Counted from the stretch's first letter, positions 8,170-23,712 are shown. The stretch: 64,000 bases of DNA from Lysinimonas soli (GCF_042655435.1 NZ_JBHSMG010000002.1:682001-746000), one strand, 5' to 3'. Numbers and translations are program-made. The notes: generated by a model from the sequence alone, not told the origin.

Positions 8170-8912
8170 CGGCCGCCGACGGCGCGGCTGCGGGGGCGGC
8201 GGGCGCGGCGGCCCGCATCCGGGTGCTCGTCGCCGACGATCAGGCGATCGTGCGCGACGGACTGGTGACCCTGCTCGGACTGCTCGACGACCTCGAGATC
8301 GTGGGGGAGGCCTCCGACGGCGAGCAGGCCGTCCGACTCGCGCTCGCGACCCGGCCGCAGGTCGTGCTCATGGATCTCAGGATGCCGACGCTCGACGGCG
8401 CGGGGGCGACCGCGCGCATCCTCGAGGCCCTGCCCGAGACGGCGGTCGTCGTGCTGACCACCTTCGCCGACGACGCCTCGATCGCGGGAGCGCTACGGGC
8501 CGGCGCGCGCGGCTACCTGACGAAGGACGCCGGTCGCGCCGAACTGGCCGCCGCGGTACGTTCAGCCGCCCGGGGGCAGTCGACCTTCGCGCGCGAAGTC
8601 GGCGACCGCCTGGTGCAGGGCTTCGCCGCCGGTGTCGCCGTCGGCCCCGGTGCGCCAGCGGGGATCCCGGATGCCGCGGTGCCGACCTCCCCGGACCCCA
8701 CGGCGCTGCGCTCCCGCTTCCCCGCCCTCACCGCCCGGGAGTCCGAGGTGCTCGCGCTCATCGCCTCCGGGCGCAGCAACTCCGAGATCGCGGCGGAGCT
8801 GTTCCTCGGCGTCTCGACCGTCAAGAGCCACGTCAACGCCCTCTTCGCCAAGCTCGGCGCCCGCGACCGGGCTCACGCCGTGGCCCTCGCCCTCGGCGCC
8901 GCCCCCGCCTGA
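8166..8912 (+). CDS. NarL/FixJ-family response regulator
   Basis: Response regulator of 248 residues, partner of the preceding kinase. Receiver domain about residues 17-135: acidic pair D24/D25, phospho-acceptor D70 in VVLMDLRMP, conserved Thr in VVLTTFADD and Lys in YLTKDA. A 40-residue Ala/Pro/Gly linker leads to a LuxR-type helix-turn-helix at about 185-245 (LTARESEVLALIASGRSNSEIAAEL, then VSTVKSHVNALFAKLG). Translation is coupled to the kinase by a four-base overlap. Its targets cannot be read from this window. Confidence 0.95.
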   Translation: MTAADGAAAGAAGAAARIRVLVADDQAIVRDGLVTLLGLLDDLEIVGEASDGEQAVRLALATRPQVVLMDLRMPTLDGAGATARILEALPETAVVVLTTFADDASIAGALRAGARGYLTKDAGRAELAAAVRSAARGQSTFAREVGDRLVQGFAAGVAVGPGAPAGIPDAAVPTSPDPTALRSRFPALTARESEVLALIASGRSNSEIAAELFLGVSTVKSHVNALFAKLGARDRAHAVALALGAAPA

Positions 8913-8927
8913 CCCCGCCGTCGGCCG

Positions 8928-8985
8928 GCGAAATGCCACTTGGTGCGGCATCCGGTCCAGAATTGCGCACCAAGTGGCATTTCGC
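8928..8985. repeat. REP-like perfect palindrome, 20-bp arms
   Basis: Perfect inverted repeat: 8928-8947 pairs with 8966-8985 around an 18-base spacer that contains GCATCCGG. It lies 16 bases after the response-regulator gene. It could act as a terminator, but it has no T tract, and the arms are AT-richer than their surroundings. A second palindrome of similar design lies at 16761-16844. Confidence 0.85.
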
Positions 8986-9049
8986 GGGCAGGGGGCAGGA
9001 TGCCGGACGGGCTTTATAGCCCTAATCCGGAATCAAGTCAAGGAATAAC

Positions 9050-9079
9050 TAGACACGTCATCCAGTTGCGACATATGAT
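9050..9079 (+). promoter_or_regulatory. Candidate rpoB promoter
   Basis: TAGACA (9050-9055) and TATGAT (9074-9079) are separated by 18 bases, close to the housekeeping consensus. The predicted start near 9086 would give an rpoB leader of about 160 bases. The local AT content is clearly raised over 9010-9120. Confidence 0.5.
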
Positions 9080-9179
9080 TGATCCTTGCGCTCCCACACT
9101 TCCCCTGTCGTCATATTGCGGACGACGGCTGCGCCCAGACAAAGTTCCCGAGTATAGCGGCGGGACCCCGTTTCTGAGG

Positions 9180-9234
9180 CCGTGAGGCGTCTTCTCCACT
9201 ACCGACACAACGAGACCGACGGGTCTCACGGAGG
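9180..9234 (+). promoter_or_regulatory. rpoB leader with competing hairpins next to the ribosome site
   Basis: GAGACC (9212-9217) can pair with GGTCTC (9222-9227) just before the ribosome site GGAGG (9230-9234). Alternatively CCGTGAG (9180-9186) can pair with CTCACGG (9225-9231), which would cover the first bases of that site. The two pairings exclude each other. Confidence 0.35.
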
Positions 9235-9246
9235 TTGTTTCCTACC

Positions 9247-12741
<3,495 letters not shown>

Positions 12742-12791
12742 GCCGGGCCATCCCTACAACTTCGAGAACTAGCGAAAGAAGACACTAAAAA

Positions 12792-16673
<3,882 letters not shown>

Positions 16674-16682
16674 CAGTCCGCT

Positions 16683-16718
16683 CGAAGGGCCCCGTCGGTT
16701 CACCGGCGGGGCCCTTCG
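16683..16718 (+). terminator. rpoBC terminator
   Basis: 16-bp stem (16683-16698 with 16703-16718, one G-U pair) around a TTCA loop, ten bases after the rpoC stop. No long T run follows, as is usual at high GC. Confidence 0.85.
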
Positions 16719-16760
16719 TCGTCCCCGGCCTCCGCCTCCGCCCGGCAGACACGCGGCACC

Positions 16761-16844
16761 TGCCAAATGAAGGAGATGGTGTGCTCGCGAGGGCCGACAG
16801 CGGGGAAGAGCGCGGCATCCGGGCACGATCTCCTTCATTCGGCA
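16761..16844. repeat. REP-like palindrome, 17-bp arms
   Basis: Arms 16761-16777 and 16828-16844 match in 16 of 17 positions and flank a 50-base spacer that includes GGCATCCGG. The arms begin with TGCC(A/G)AATG, comparable to the GCGAAATGCC start of the palindrome at 8928-8985. It lies between the rpoBC terminator and the next gene. Confidence 0.75.
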
Positions 16845-16903
16845 CCACCCCGGAGGGCGAGGCGGATGCCGACGCGACCGGTCGGGGACGCCCCGGCTTT
16901 CGC

Positions 16904-16909
16904 TAGGCT
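16904..16909 (+). promoter_or_regulatory. Candidate -10 box
   Basis: TAGGCT lies 27 bases before the ATG at 16937, with a ribosome site AAAGGAG (16924-16930) in between. No convincing -35 box was found. Confidence 0.35.
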
Positions 16910-16936
16910 GACAGCCACCACGCAAAGGAGCCGCAG

Positions 16937-17722
16937 ATGAGCGAGCAGACACCCACCTCGAAACCCGACGAGGCCGACGTGACCGCCGCCGAGTCGGTTG
17001 ACCCGAACGAGACCGACACGACCGCCGCCGCCTCGACCCCGACGCCCGAGCCCGCCGACGAACCGGCATCCGCCGGCGAGGCGGAGCCGGCCGCAACCCC
17101 GGTCGAACCGGTCGCTGCGGCAACCCCCGCGGCCGCGGAACCGTCCCCGCAGCAGGTGGTCTATGTCCAGGCCCCCGTTCCGCCGAAGGTGCGCGGCAAC
17201 CGGGTGGTCGGCGTCCTGCTGGCCCTGCTCGGTGCCGTGATCTTCGCCGCCGTCTACGCGGCAGCAGCGGCCATCCCGATCTCCCTGCGCTACAGCGGCA
17301 GCGGGTTCAGTCCCGCCTTCTCGGCATTCCTGCAGGACGCCATCTTCTGGATCCCGATCATGATGTTCGCCCTCGGCTTCGTCGTGGTCACGGTGATCCT
17401 CAACCGCGCCGGATGGTGGGCGCACGTGATCGGCAGCGTCGTCGTCGCTCTCTTCGTCTATTTCGTGTCCATCGGACTACTGCTGCTCGTGCGCAACGTC
17501 GTCGCGATGACCCCGAGCCAGGCGGCATCCGCCTTCGGCGCGCTCGCGACGAACCCGCTCCTGATCGCGGCGGCCCTGGTCGCGCGCGAGGTGTCGATCT
17601 GGATGGGGCTCGCGATCGCCGCCCGCGGGCGACGCGTCAAGGCCCGTAACGTCGAGGCGCGCGCGGCCTTCGATCGCGAGCAGGCGGAGAAGAAGGCGCA
17701 GTATGGGGCCGCGTCATCCTGA
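16937..17722 (+). CDS. Membrane protein with Pro/Ala/Glu-rich N-terminal tail
   Basis: Protein of 261 residues. Residues 1-95 are a disordered acidic tail rich in Thr, Pro, Ala and Glu. Four membrane segments follow at about 100-120, 140-160, 168-190 and 205-230, and the protein ends in a basic, charged tail (RGRRVKARNVEARAAFDREQAEKKAQ). No known family was recognised. It overlaps the next membrane-protein gene by 20 bp, so the two are probably translated together and may form a complex. Confidence 0.8.
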   Translation: MSEQTPTSKPDEADVTAAESVDPNETDTTAAASTPTPEPADEPASAGEAEPAATPVEPVAAATPAAAEPSPQQVVYVQAPVPPKVRGNRVVGVLLALLGAVIFAAVYAAAAAIPISLRYSGSGFSPAFSAFLQDAIFWIPIMMFALGFVVVTVILNRAGWWAHVIGSVVVALFVYFVSIGLLLLVRNVVAMTPSQAASAFGALATNPLLIAAALVAREVSIWMGLAIAARGRRVKARNVEARAAFDREQAEKKAQYGAASS

Positions 17723-18161
17723 TCCGGCCGACGGGTCTCCCTCGACTCACTCGTCGACCCGGCCCCGCCGGGTGGACCTCGTGGTCGCGATGTTCGTCAC
17801 GGTGCTCTGGGCGGCGGTGATCTTCGCGCTGGACGGGCTGATCTCGGTCATGCTGAACCGCGATCCGATCGGGGGCGACATCAGTCCGTATTACGGGATC
17901 CTGGCGCTGCTGCTCGCCGCGGTCCTGCTCTGGCTCGTGTTGATCGGCACCGCCCGCAGCGTCACCCCGTGGTTCGGCACGCTCGGCGCGGTCGCCGGCG
18001 TGTATCTCGTGCTCGTGGCATCCGCCCTGCCGGTCAGTCTGGTGCTCGTGGGGCAGCAGGCCCTCAGCCCCTTCGTGATCGCCGCCGCGCTGCTCGCGGG
18101 GCTCACGGTCGTGCTCACCTGGACGCTCGCCAAGCGCTGGGGCCCCTCCGCGCGCAGCTAG
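17703..18161 (+). CDS. Small four-helix membrane protein, function unknown
   Basis: Protein of 152 residues: a polar N-terminus (about 24 residues), then four hydrophobic segments at about 25-48, 63-82, 88-110 and 118-140, with a short Lys/Arg C-terminus. No motif was recognised. Its start codon lies inside the preceding gene (20-bp overlap), in a different frame. Base composition and codon use match its neighbours. It is the last gene before the pilus locus; membership in that locus is unlikely because a candidate promoter lies in between. Confidence 0.78.
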   Translation: MGPRHPDPADGSPSTHSSTRPRRVDLVVAMFVTVLWAAVIFALDGLISVMLNRDPIGGDISPYYGILALLLAAVLLWLVLIGTARSVTPWFGTLGAVAGVYLVLVASALPVSLVLVGQQALSPFVIAAALLAGLTVVLTWTLAKRWGPSARS

Positions 18162-18200
18162 CGCCCCGGACCGAGCGGATCCGCGCCCCCTCGGCGCTTA

Positions 18201-18245
18201 CCCCCCAATGCGGGACTGCCGGTGCCGCGGCCGGCCACCTAGCCT
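18201..18245 (+). promoter_or_regulatory. Pilus operon promoter with shared upstream element
   Basis: TTA-CCCCCC-A-ATGCGGGA (element 18201-18215) lies 32 bases, start to start, before the -10-like TAGCCT (18240-18245). A near-identical element with 31-base spacing precedes the major pilin gene (23093-23137). The element would sit over the -35 region, so it could be an activator site or part of an alternative promoter. Confidence 0.55.
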
Positions 18246-18339
18246 GGCACTCTCAGGGATTCGTGCATCAGCCGACGACTCCCTATCGCGCTGAGAACCG
18301 GGGGGAACTCAGCCGCGTCATGACACCGAGGGGGTGCCC

Positions 18340-20010
18340 ATGGCCTCCCTATCCGAGATCCTGATCATTCGCGGCCTGATGCCGATCACGAGCCTGGACC
18401 AGGTCACGGGCGACCCGGCACGCGACGACGCCCACGTGCGCGAACTCGTCGAGGGCGGCGTCGTCACCGAGAGTCAGGTGGCGTCGGCGCGAGCCGCCCA
18501 GCTGGGACTTCCCTTCGTCGATCTCACCGACTACCCCGTCGACCGGGCCGCGGTCGCTCTCGTGCCCGTCGCACTGCTGCGGCGCCACGAGGTCCTGCCG
18601 ATCGGCCGGGACGGCGATCGCCTGCTGCTGGCCATGGCCGACCCGCGCGACGTACTCGCGCTCGACGACATCCGCGCTGCCGTGAAGATGCAGGCGCGCC
18701 CCGTCGTGGCCGAGCGCGGCGATCTGATGGCGGCGCTCGACCGCTTCGTGCGATCCGACGGCGAACTCAGCGAGCTCACCGTCGCGATGGTCGAGGAGAA
18801 CGCCCCGACCAGCAACGATCTGGTCCCGGTCGCCGAGCAGACCGAGGATGACGCACCCATCGTGCGCTTCGTGAACCTGCTGATCAGCCAGGCGATCCAG
18901 GACCACGCCTCCGACATCCACATCGAGCCGGGCGAGCATCAGCTCGATGTGCGGTACCGCATCGACGGGGTGCTGCACGAGATGCAGAGCGCGCCCAAGA
19001 GCATCCAGAACGGCGTGATCTCGCGCCTCAAGATCATGAGCGACATCGACATCGCCGAGCGTCGCAAGCCGCAGGACGGCCGCATGTCGGTCGTGCACGG
19101 CGGTAGCCGCATCGACCTGCGCGTCGCGACCCTGCCGACGGTGCACGGCGAGAAGGTCGTCATGCGAATCCTCGACAACACGGCGTCGTCGCGCAACGTC
19201 AGCGACCTGCACATGCTCGAGCACAACTTCGCCGCGTTCCAGGCCTCGTACCGCAAGCCGCACGGCATGATCCTGGTCACCGGCCCGACCGGTTCCGGCA
19301 AGTCGACGACGCTGTACACCACGCTGCACGCCGTCGCCAAGCGCGAGATCAACGTCATCACGGTCGAGGACCCGGTCGAGATGCGCATGAAGGGCATCAA
19401 CCAGGTGCAGGTCAACCCCAAGGCGGGGCTGACCTTCGCGAGCGCGCTGCGATCCATTCTGCGATCGGACCCGGATGTCGTGCTGATCGGCGAGATCCGC
19501 GACCAGGAGACGGCGCAGATCGCCATCGAGGCCTCGCTCACGGGCCACCTCGTGCTCTCGACCCTCCACACCAACAGCGCCCCGGCCGCGATCACCCGTC
19601 TGATCGAAATGGATATCGAGCCCTTCCTGGTGGGCTCGGCGCTCGAGTCGGTGGTCGCCCAGCGGCTCGCGCGACGGCTCTGCGACCGCTGCAAGGAGGG
19701 CTACCAGCACGATGCGGGCGACCTGCAGCGGCTGGCGTTCCCGATGGCTCCGGATGGCGGCTCGCCTCTGCTGTTCCGTCCGGTCGGCTGCGTGGCCTGC
19801 AGCAACACGGGCTACCGGGGGCGCATCGCACTGCACGAGGTCATGGTCGTCAACGAGGAGATCGAGCGGCTCGCCGTCGCCCGAGCCTCGAGCGCCGAGA
19901 TCACCCGCGCCGCCATCGCCGGCGGCATGCTCACCCTTCGTCAGGACGGCTGGGCGAAGGTCGCCCTCGGATACACCTCGATCGAAGAAGTCCTGCGTGT
20001 CGTCGCATGA
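18340..20010 (+). CDS. pilB: Type IV pilus extension ATPase PilB (GspE family)
   Basis: Hexameric cytoplasmic ATPase that powers pilin polymerisation, 556 residues. The N-terminal MshEN-type domain (about 1-150, with QLGLPFVDL and LLLAMADPRD) may bind a nucleotide second messenger. The ATPase has DIHIEP, Walker A GPTGSGKS at 315-322, the Asp box ITVEDPVE, Walker B DVVLIGEIRD near 379-388 and the His box STLHTN. The zinc site is complete: C448, C451, C484 and C487. ATG 18340 is chosen because GAGGGGG lies about five bases upstream; GTG 18334 would overlap that site. First gene of pilB-pilT-pilC. Confidence 0.96.
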   Translation: MASLSEILIIRGLMPITSLDQVTGDPARDDAHVRELVEGGVVTESQVASARAAQLGLPFVDLTDYPVDRAAVALVPVALLRRHEVLPIGRDGDRLLLAMADPRDVLALDDIRAAVKMQARPVVAERGDLMAALDRFVRSDGELSELTVAMVEENAPTSNDLVPVAEQTEDDAPIVRFVNLLISQAIQDHASDIHIEPGEHQLDVRYRIDGVLHEMQSAPKSIQNGVISRLKIMSDIDIAERRKPQDGRMSVVHGGSRIDLRVATLPTVHGEKVVMRILDNTASSRNVSDLHMLEHNFAAFQASYRKPHGMILVTGPTGSGKSTTLYTTLHAVAKREINVITVEDPVEMRMKGINQVQVNPKAGLTFASALRSILRSDPDVVLIGEIRDQETAQIAIEASLTGHLVLSTLHTNSAPAAITRLIEMDIEPFLVGSALESVVAQRLARRLCDRCKEGYQHDAGDLQRLAFPMAPDGGSPLLFRPVGCVACSNTGYRGRIALHEVMVVNEEIERLAVARASSAEITRAAIAGGMLTLRQDGWAKVALGYTSIEEVLRVVA

Positions 20011-20047
20011 CGGGCAGTCACACCGACAGAAAGCAGCTGGGGGAACG

Positions 20048-21739
20048 ATGAGCGCCAACAAGCCGGTCTGGGAGATCCCCATCTCCTCCGACGACGAACT
20101 CGCGCGGGTCGCGGCAGCCGCCGCCGCGGGGATGCAGGCGGGCCCCGCGTTCGTGCCCGACGCCGCGACGCCCGTCGAGGCACCGGCGCCGCGGGGCCAC
20201 GAGGCCTGGCCGCCCCCCGGTCAGCCGCCGGTGCCGCCGGCGCAGGCGTCCGTTCCGGCAGCGCCGTTGCCGCCCGCCCCTCCCGTGGTGGAGGTGGCCG
20301 CGGTCGCCTCGGTCGCGACACCGGTGGCGGCGCCTGCTGCTCCGATCGCGGCTCCCGCCCCGTCGGCGGCCATGCCGCCCGCGCAGCCGGCTCCTGTCGC
20401 GCAGCCCGCGCCGGTTGCCCAGCCCGCGCCGGTTGCCCAGCCCGCTCCTGTCGTCCAACCTGCGCCGCCCGCGCCCGCGCCCGCGCCCGCGCCGGCCGCG
20501 TTCCCGACCCTGCCGGCCGTTCCGCAGCCCGGGGCGACCACGATCGCGCCTCCGATCACGGAGGTCAACGACTTCGGCGCGATCGCTCCTCAGACCGACA
20601 ACGCCGATCCCGACATCATCGCGGCCCTGCAGCAGGTGCTGTTCACGGGTGCATCCGACCTGCACGTCACCGCCAACGCCGCTCCGATGCTGCGCGTCGA
20701 CGGCGGACTCAGCCCGGTCGCCGGCGCCACGGTGTGGAACGCCGAGCGGGTGCGCGGCGCACTGCGCTCGCTGCTGACCAACCAGCAGAGCGAGATCTTC
20801 GAGCGCGAGCTGGAGCTCGACTTCGCCTACTCGCTGTCGGCGAGCGCCCGTTTCCGCGTCAACATGTACCAGCAGCGCGGCGCGATCGGCGCGGCCTTCC
20901 GACTCATCCCGACCACGATCAAGACCCTCGACCAGCTCGGGGTGCCCGACTCGGTGGCGCGCTTCGCGACCCTGCCGCGCGGACTCGTGCTCGTCACCGG
21001 CCCAACCGGTTCGGGCAAGTCGACGACCCTGGCCGCGCTGATCGACCTCGTGAACCGCACGCGCGCCGACCACATCGTCACGGTCGAAGACCCGATCGAG
21101 TTCATGCACGGCAACAAGCGCTCGCTGGTCAACCAGCGCGAGGTCGGCCACGACACGCACAGCTTCGCGGCGGCGCTCAAGCACGTTCTGCGACAGGACC
21201 CCGACGTCATCCTGGTCGGCGAGATGCGAGACCTCGAGACGATCTCGGTCGCGCTGACCGCAGCCGAGACAGGCCACCTGGTGTTCGCCACGCTGCACAC
21301 GCAGAGCGCGGCATCCACCGTCGACCGTGTCATCGACGTCTACCCGCCGCACCAGCAGGACCAGGTGCGCACCCAGCTCAGCGCCACGCTGCAGGGCGTC
21401 GTCAGCCAGACCCTGGTCAAGAAGGCGCAGGGCAACGGACGCGTGGTCGCCACCGAGGTGCTGGTCACGACCCCGGCCATCGCCAACCTCATCCGCGAGG
21501 GCAAGGGATACCAGATCACCTCCTCGATGCAGGCCGGTCGCGAGCTCGGGATGCACACCATGGATCAGCACCTGGCCGCCCTGGTCGACGAAGGCCAGAT
21601 CACCCGGGATGCCGCCTTCGAGAAGGCACACGACCCCGAGACGCTCATGCGCCTCATCCAGCGCTCGGCCGCCGTGCCGCAGCAGGTCACGTTCAACGAC
21701 GAGGGGCTGTACGCCCCGGCAGAGAGGGGACGCCACTGA
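20048..21739 (+). CDS. pilT: PilT-type retraction ATPase with long disordered N-terminus
   Basis: Hexameric ATPase that depolymerises the pilus, 563 residues where PilT is usually 340-400. The first 175 or so residues are low-complexity Pro/Ala/Val, with a six-residue repeat PAPVAQ encoded by an 18-bp DNA repeat. The PilT core follows: LFTGASDLHVTANAAPMLRVDG, Walker A GPTGSGKS near 318-325, VEDPIEF, Walker B DVILVGEMRD, His box ATLHTQ and the PilT signature AIANLIREGK. There is no zinc site, which separates it from PilB. Its stop overlaps the pilC start by one base. Confidence 0.95.
   Translation: MSANKPVWEIPISSDDELARVAAAAAAGMQAGPAFVPDAATPVEAPAPRGHEAWPPPGQPPVPPAQASVPAAPLPPAPPVVEVAAVASVATPVAAPAAPIAAPAPSAAMPPAQPAPVAQPAPVAQPAPVAQPAPVVQPAPPAPAPAPAPAAFPTLPAVPQPGATTIAPPITEVNDFGAIAPQTDNADPDIIAALQQVLFTGASDLHVTANAAPMLRVDGGLSPVAGATVWNAERVRGALRSLLTNQQSEIFERELELDFAYSLSASARFRVNMYQQRGAIGAAFRLIPTTIKTLDQLGVPDSVARFATLPRGLVLVTGPTGSGKSTTLAALIDLVNRTRADHIVTVEDPIEFMHGNKRSLVNQREVGHDTHSFAAALKHVLRQDPDVILVGEMRDLETISVALTAAETGHLVFATLHTQSAASTVDRVIDVYPPHQQDQVRTQLSATLQGVVSQTLVKKAQGNGRVVATEVLVTTPAIANLIREGKGYQITSSMQAGRELGMHTMDQHLAALVDEGQITRDAAFEKAHDPETLMRLIQRSAAVPQQVTFNDEGLYAPAERGRH
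20384..20473 (+). repeat. 18-bp tandem repeat inside pilT
   Basis: Five consecutive 18-bp units: exact copies at 20402-20419 and 20420-20437, with diverged units at 20384-20401, 20438-20455 and 20456-20473. The reading frame is kept, giving repeats of QPAPVA. Copy number could vary by slippage without breaking the frame. Confidence 0.9.
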
Positions 21740-22980
21740 TGTCGATGGCCGTCAAGAGTTGGAACTACACCAGCCGCAATCAGTCGGGCAAGGTCGTCAA
21801 GGGCAAGCTCGAGGCGCCCAGCGAGTCGGCAGTGCTCGGCAAGCTGCAGAGCATGGGCTTGTCGCCGCTCTCGGTTCAAGAGGGCAAGGCCGGCACCGGC
21901 CTCAACATGGAGATCAGCCTGGCCGGCTTCGAGAAGGGGGTCGACCTCAAGTCGCTCGCGGTCATGAGCCGCCAGTTGTCGACCATGATCAGCTCGGGCC
22001 TTGCTCTGCTCCGCGCTCTGCACATTCTCGCCGAACAGACCGAGAACAAGAAGCTCAAGACGATCCTCGCCCAGGTGGCGAACGACGTCGAGGTGGGGGG
22101 ATCGTTCTCGGATTCGCTGGCGAAGCATCCGATGGACTTCCCGCCGATCATGATCAGCATGATCCGGGCGGGGGAGACCGGCGGATTCCTGGAAGGGGCG
22201 CTGGATGCCCTCGCCGTGAACTTCGAGAAGGATGCCAAACTGCGGTCGACGATCAAGTCGGCGATGACCTATCCAGTCATGGTGCTCTGCCTGTCGCTCG
22301 TCGCCGTGATCGTCATGCTGACCTTCATCGTGCCGATCTTCAAGAAGATGTTCGAGGGGTTGGGCAGCTCGCTGCCTGCTCCGACTCAGATGCTCGTCTC
22401 CATCTCGCAGAACATGTTCTGGGTGGTCCCGACTCTGGTCGTGCTGATCATTGTCGGCCTCGTCTGGTGGAAACGCAACAAGAACACCGAAGCTGTGCGG
22501 AAGGTGCTCGACCCGCTGAAGTTGAAGGCTCCGGTCTTTGGCAGCCTTGTCCGAAAGATCGCCGTGGCCCGCTTCACCCGAAACTTTGCGAACATGATCG
22601 GCGCAGGAGTGCCGATTCTGCAGGCATTGAGTGTGATCGGTGCGACCTCGGGCAACTACGTGATTGAGCAGGCGACCAAACGGGTGGCGGACTCGGTCCG
22701 GAGCGGTCAGTCCCTATCCAAGCCCCTTGCCAACGAACCCGTCTTCCCACCGATGGTCGTTCAGATGATGGCCGTTGGTGAGGATTCGGGGTCTCTCGAG
22801 ATCATGCTGACTAAGATCGCCGACTTCTACGACGATGAGGTGCAGGCCATGACCGAGGCATTGACCTCGCTGATCGAGCCCCTGCTGATCGCCTTCCTCG
22901 GCGTCGTGATCGGTGGAATGGTGGTCGCCCTGTACATGCCCATCTTCAGCATTGCGACGGCGGTGCAGGGCGCTCATTAG
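21739..22980 (+). CDS. pilC: Type IV pilus inner-membrane platform protein PilC (GspF family)
   Basis: Membrane platform of 413 residues that links the ATPases to the growing fibre. Two GspF domains, about residues 75-195 and 278-400, repeat the pattern LSTMISSGLALLRALHIL / FANMIGAGVPILQALSVI followed by GETGGFLEGALDAL / GEDSGSLEIMLTKI. Three membrane segments lie near 175-200, 222-242 and 385-408. Start: ATG 21739, one base overlapping pilT. The stretch 22440-22660 is somewhat lower in GC (about 57%) and uses codons rare elsewhere in the window, such as CTT, TTT and AAA. Confidence 0.95.
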   Translation: MSMAVKSWNYTSRNQSGKVVKGKLEAPSESAVLGKLQSMGLSPLSVQEGKAGTGLNMEISLAGFEKGVDLKSLAVMSRQLSTMISSGLALLRALHILAEQTENKKLKTILAQVANDVEVGGSFSDSLAKHPMDFPPIMISMIRAGETGGFLEGALDALAVNFEKDAKLRSTIKSAMTYPVMVLCLSLVAVIVMLTFIVPIFKKMFEGLGSSLPAPTQMLVSISQNMFWVVPTLVVLIIVGLVWWKRNKNTEAVRKVLDPLKLKAPVFGSLVRKIAVARFTRNFANMIGAGVPILQALSVIGATSGNYVIEQATKRVADSVRSGQSLSKPLANEPVFPPMVVQMMAVGEDSGSLEIMLTKIADFYDDEVQAMTEALTSLIEPLLIAFLGVVIGGMVVALYMPIFSIATAVQGAH

Positions 22981-23060
22981 GAACGACGGTTAGATCCAGG
23001 GGCCCCGGCGACGTGGCCAGCTTCGGTGTGCTGCGTGGCTAATGTCCCCCTTTCTGTCCA

Positions 23061-23137
23061 CCCCCGCATTGGGGTCCTGAACTGGGGTTTTACCCCCCGG
23101 ATGCGGGATTCACGCCCCGGTGCATGCACCCTAACGT
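23061..23137 (+). promoter_or_regulatory. Major pilin promoter region with paired motif copies
   Basis: Two copies of the pilus element: an inverted one, CCCCCGCATTGGGG (23061-23074), and a direct one, CCCCCC-GG-ATGCGGGA (23093-23108). The direct copy is 31 bases, start to start, before the -10-like TAACGT (23132-23137). The gap 22981-23217 otherwise holds no gene. See the matching site at 18201-18245. Confidence 0.55.
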
Positions 23138-23217
23138 GAGCGTGTCGGGTCACCGCCGTAGGGGGGGACGGCTCGATTCCCATTCACACGAATCACTCCA
23201 ACGAAATGGAATCCACC

Positions 23218-23667
23218 ATGATCACCCGCATTCAGAAGGCTCTCGCGGCTCGCCGCGAAGAGGTCAAGGATGGCGACAAGGGCTTCACGCTCATCGAGCT
23301 GCTCGTCGTCGTCATCATCATCGGCATCCTCGCCGCCATCGCCATCCCGGTGTACATCGGGGTCCAGAACAACGCGAAGGACTCGTCGGTCAAGTCCGAT
23401 GTCTCCAACCTGAAGACCGCACTGGTCTCGATCCAGACCGGAGGGACCGCGTTGCCGACCTCCTCCACCACGGTGACGAGCTTTGCCGGGCTTGGCACTG
23501 CTCTCTCGCAGGCTGGCGCGACCTACGGTGCTGACACGACCAGCCTCACCTATGGCCCGTCGGGTACCGGCTTCTGCATCATCGGTCAGAGCGACACCAG
23601 CTCCACCGCGAAGTTCTACGCCACCGACTCGAGCGGTGTGACATCCACGGCGTGCACGATCGGCTGA
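23218..23667 (+). CDS. pilA: Type IV major pilin
   Basis: Prepilin of 149 residues. A basic leader (MITRIQKALAARREEVKDGDKG) ends at Gly22; PilD should cut there, leaving FTLIELLVVVIIIGILAAIAIP with Glu27 at position +5. The mature part is about 127 residues, ending in a Ser/Thr-rich globular head with two cysteines (GTGFCIIG and STACTIG) that may form the C-terminal disulphide loop. An in-frame ATG at 23206 would add four residues; neither has a strong ribosome site. The gene stands alone between pilC and the minor pilins and has its own candidate promoter. Confidence 0.92.
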   Translation: MITRIQKALAARREEVKDGDKGFTLIELLVVVIIIGILAAIAIPVYIGVQNNAKDSSVKSDVSNLKTALVSIQTGGTALPTSSTTVTSFAGLGTALSQAGATYGADTTSLTYGPSGTGFCIIGQSDTSSTAKFYATDSSGVTSTACTIG

Positions 23668-23679
23668 GCCTAGCTGCAC

Positions 23680-23712
23680 AGAGCGGGGCGCCGTGTGTCG
23701 GCGCCCCGCTCT
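23680..23712 (+). terminator. Hairpin after the pilin gene
   Basis: Perfect 13-bp GC-rich stem (23680-23692 with 23700-23712) with a seven-base loop, starting 12 bases after the stop. It probably ends most pilin transcripts or protects their 3' end; some read-through to the minor pilin genes is possible. Confidence 0.75.

Noticed and set aside
9235..9246. Earlier TTG start for rpoB
   Set aside because: It directly abuts the GGAGG ribosome site; TTG 9247 has workable spacing.
16674..16936. Palindromes at 8928 and 16761 as insertion-sequence ends
   Set aside because: No transposase gene or target duplication is seen between or beside them.
20384..20473. Short regular repeats in pilT considered as a CRISPR array
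   Set aside because: The units are contiguous without spacers and encode QPAPVA in frame.
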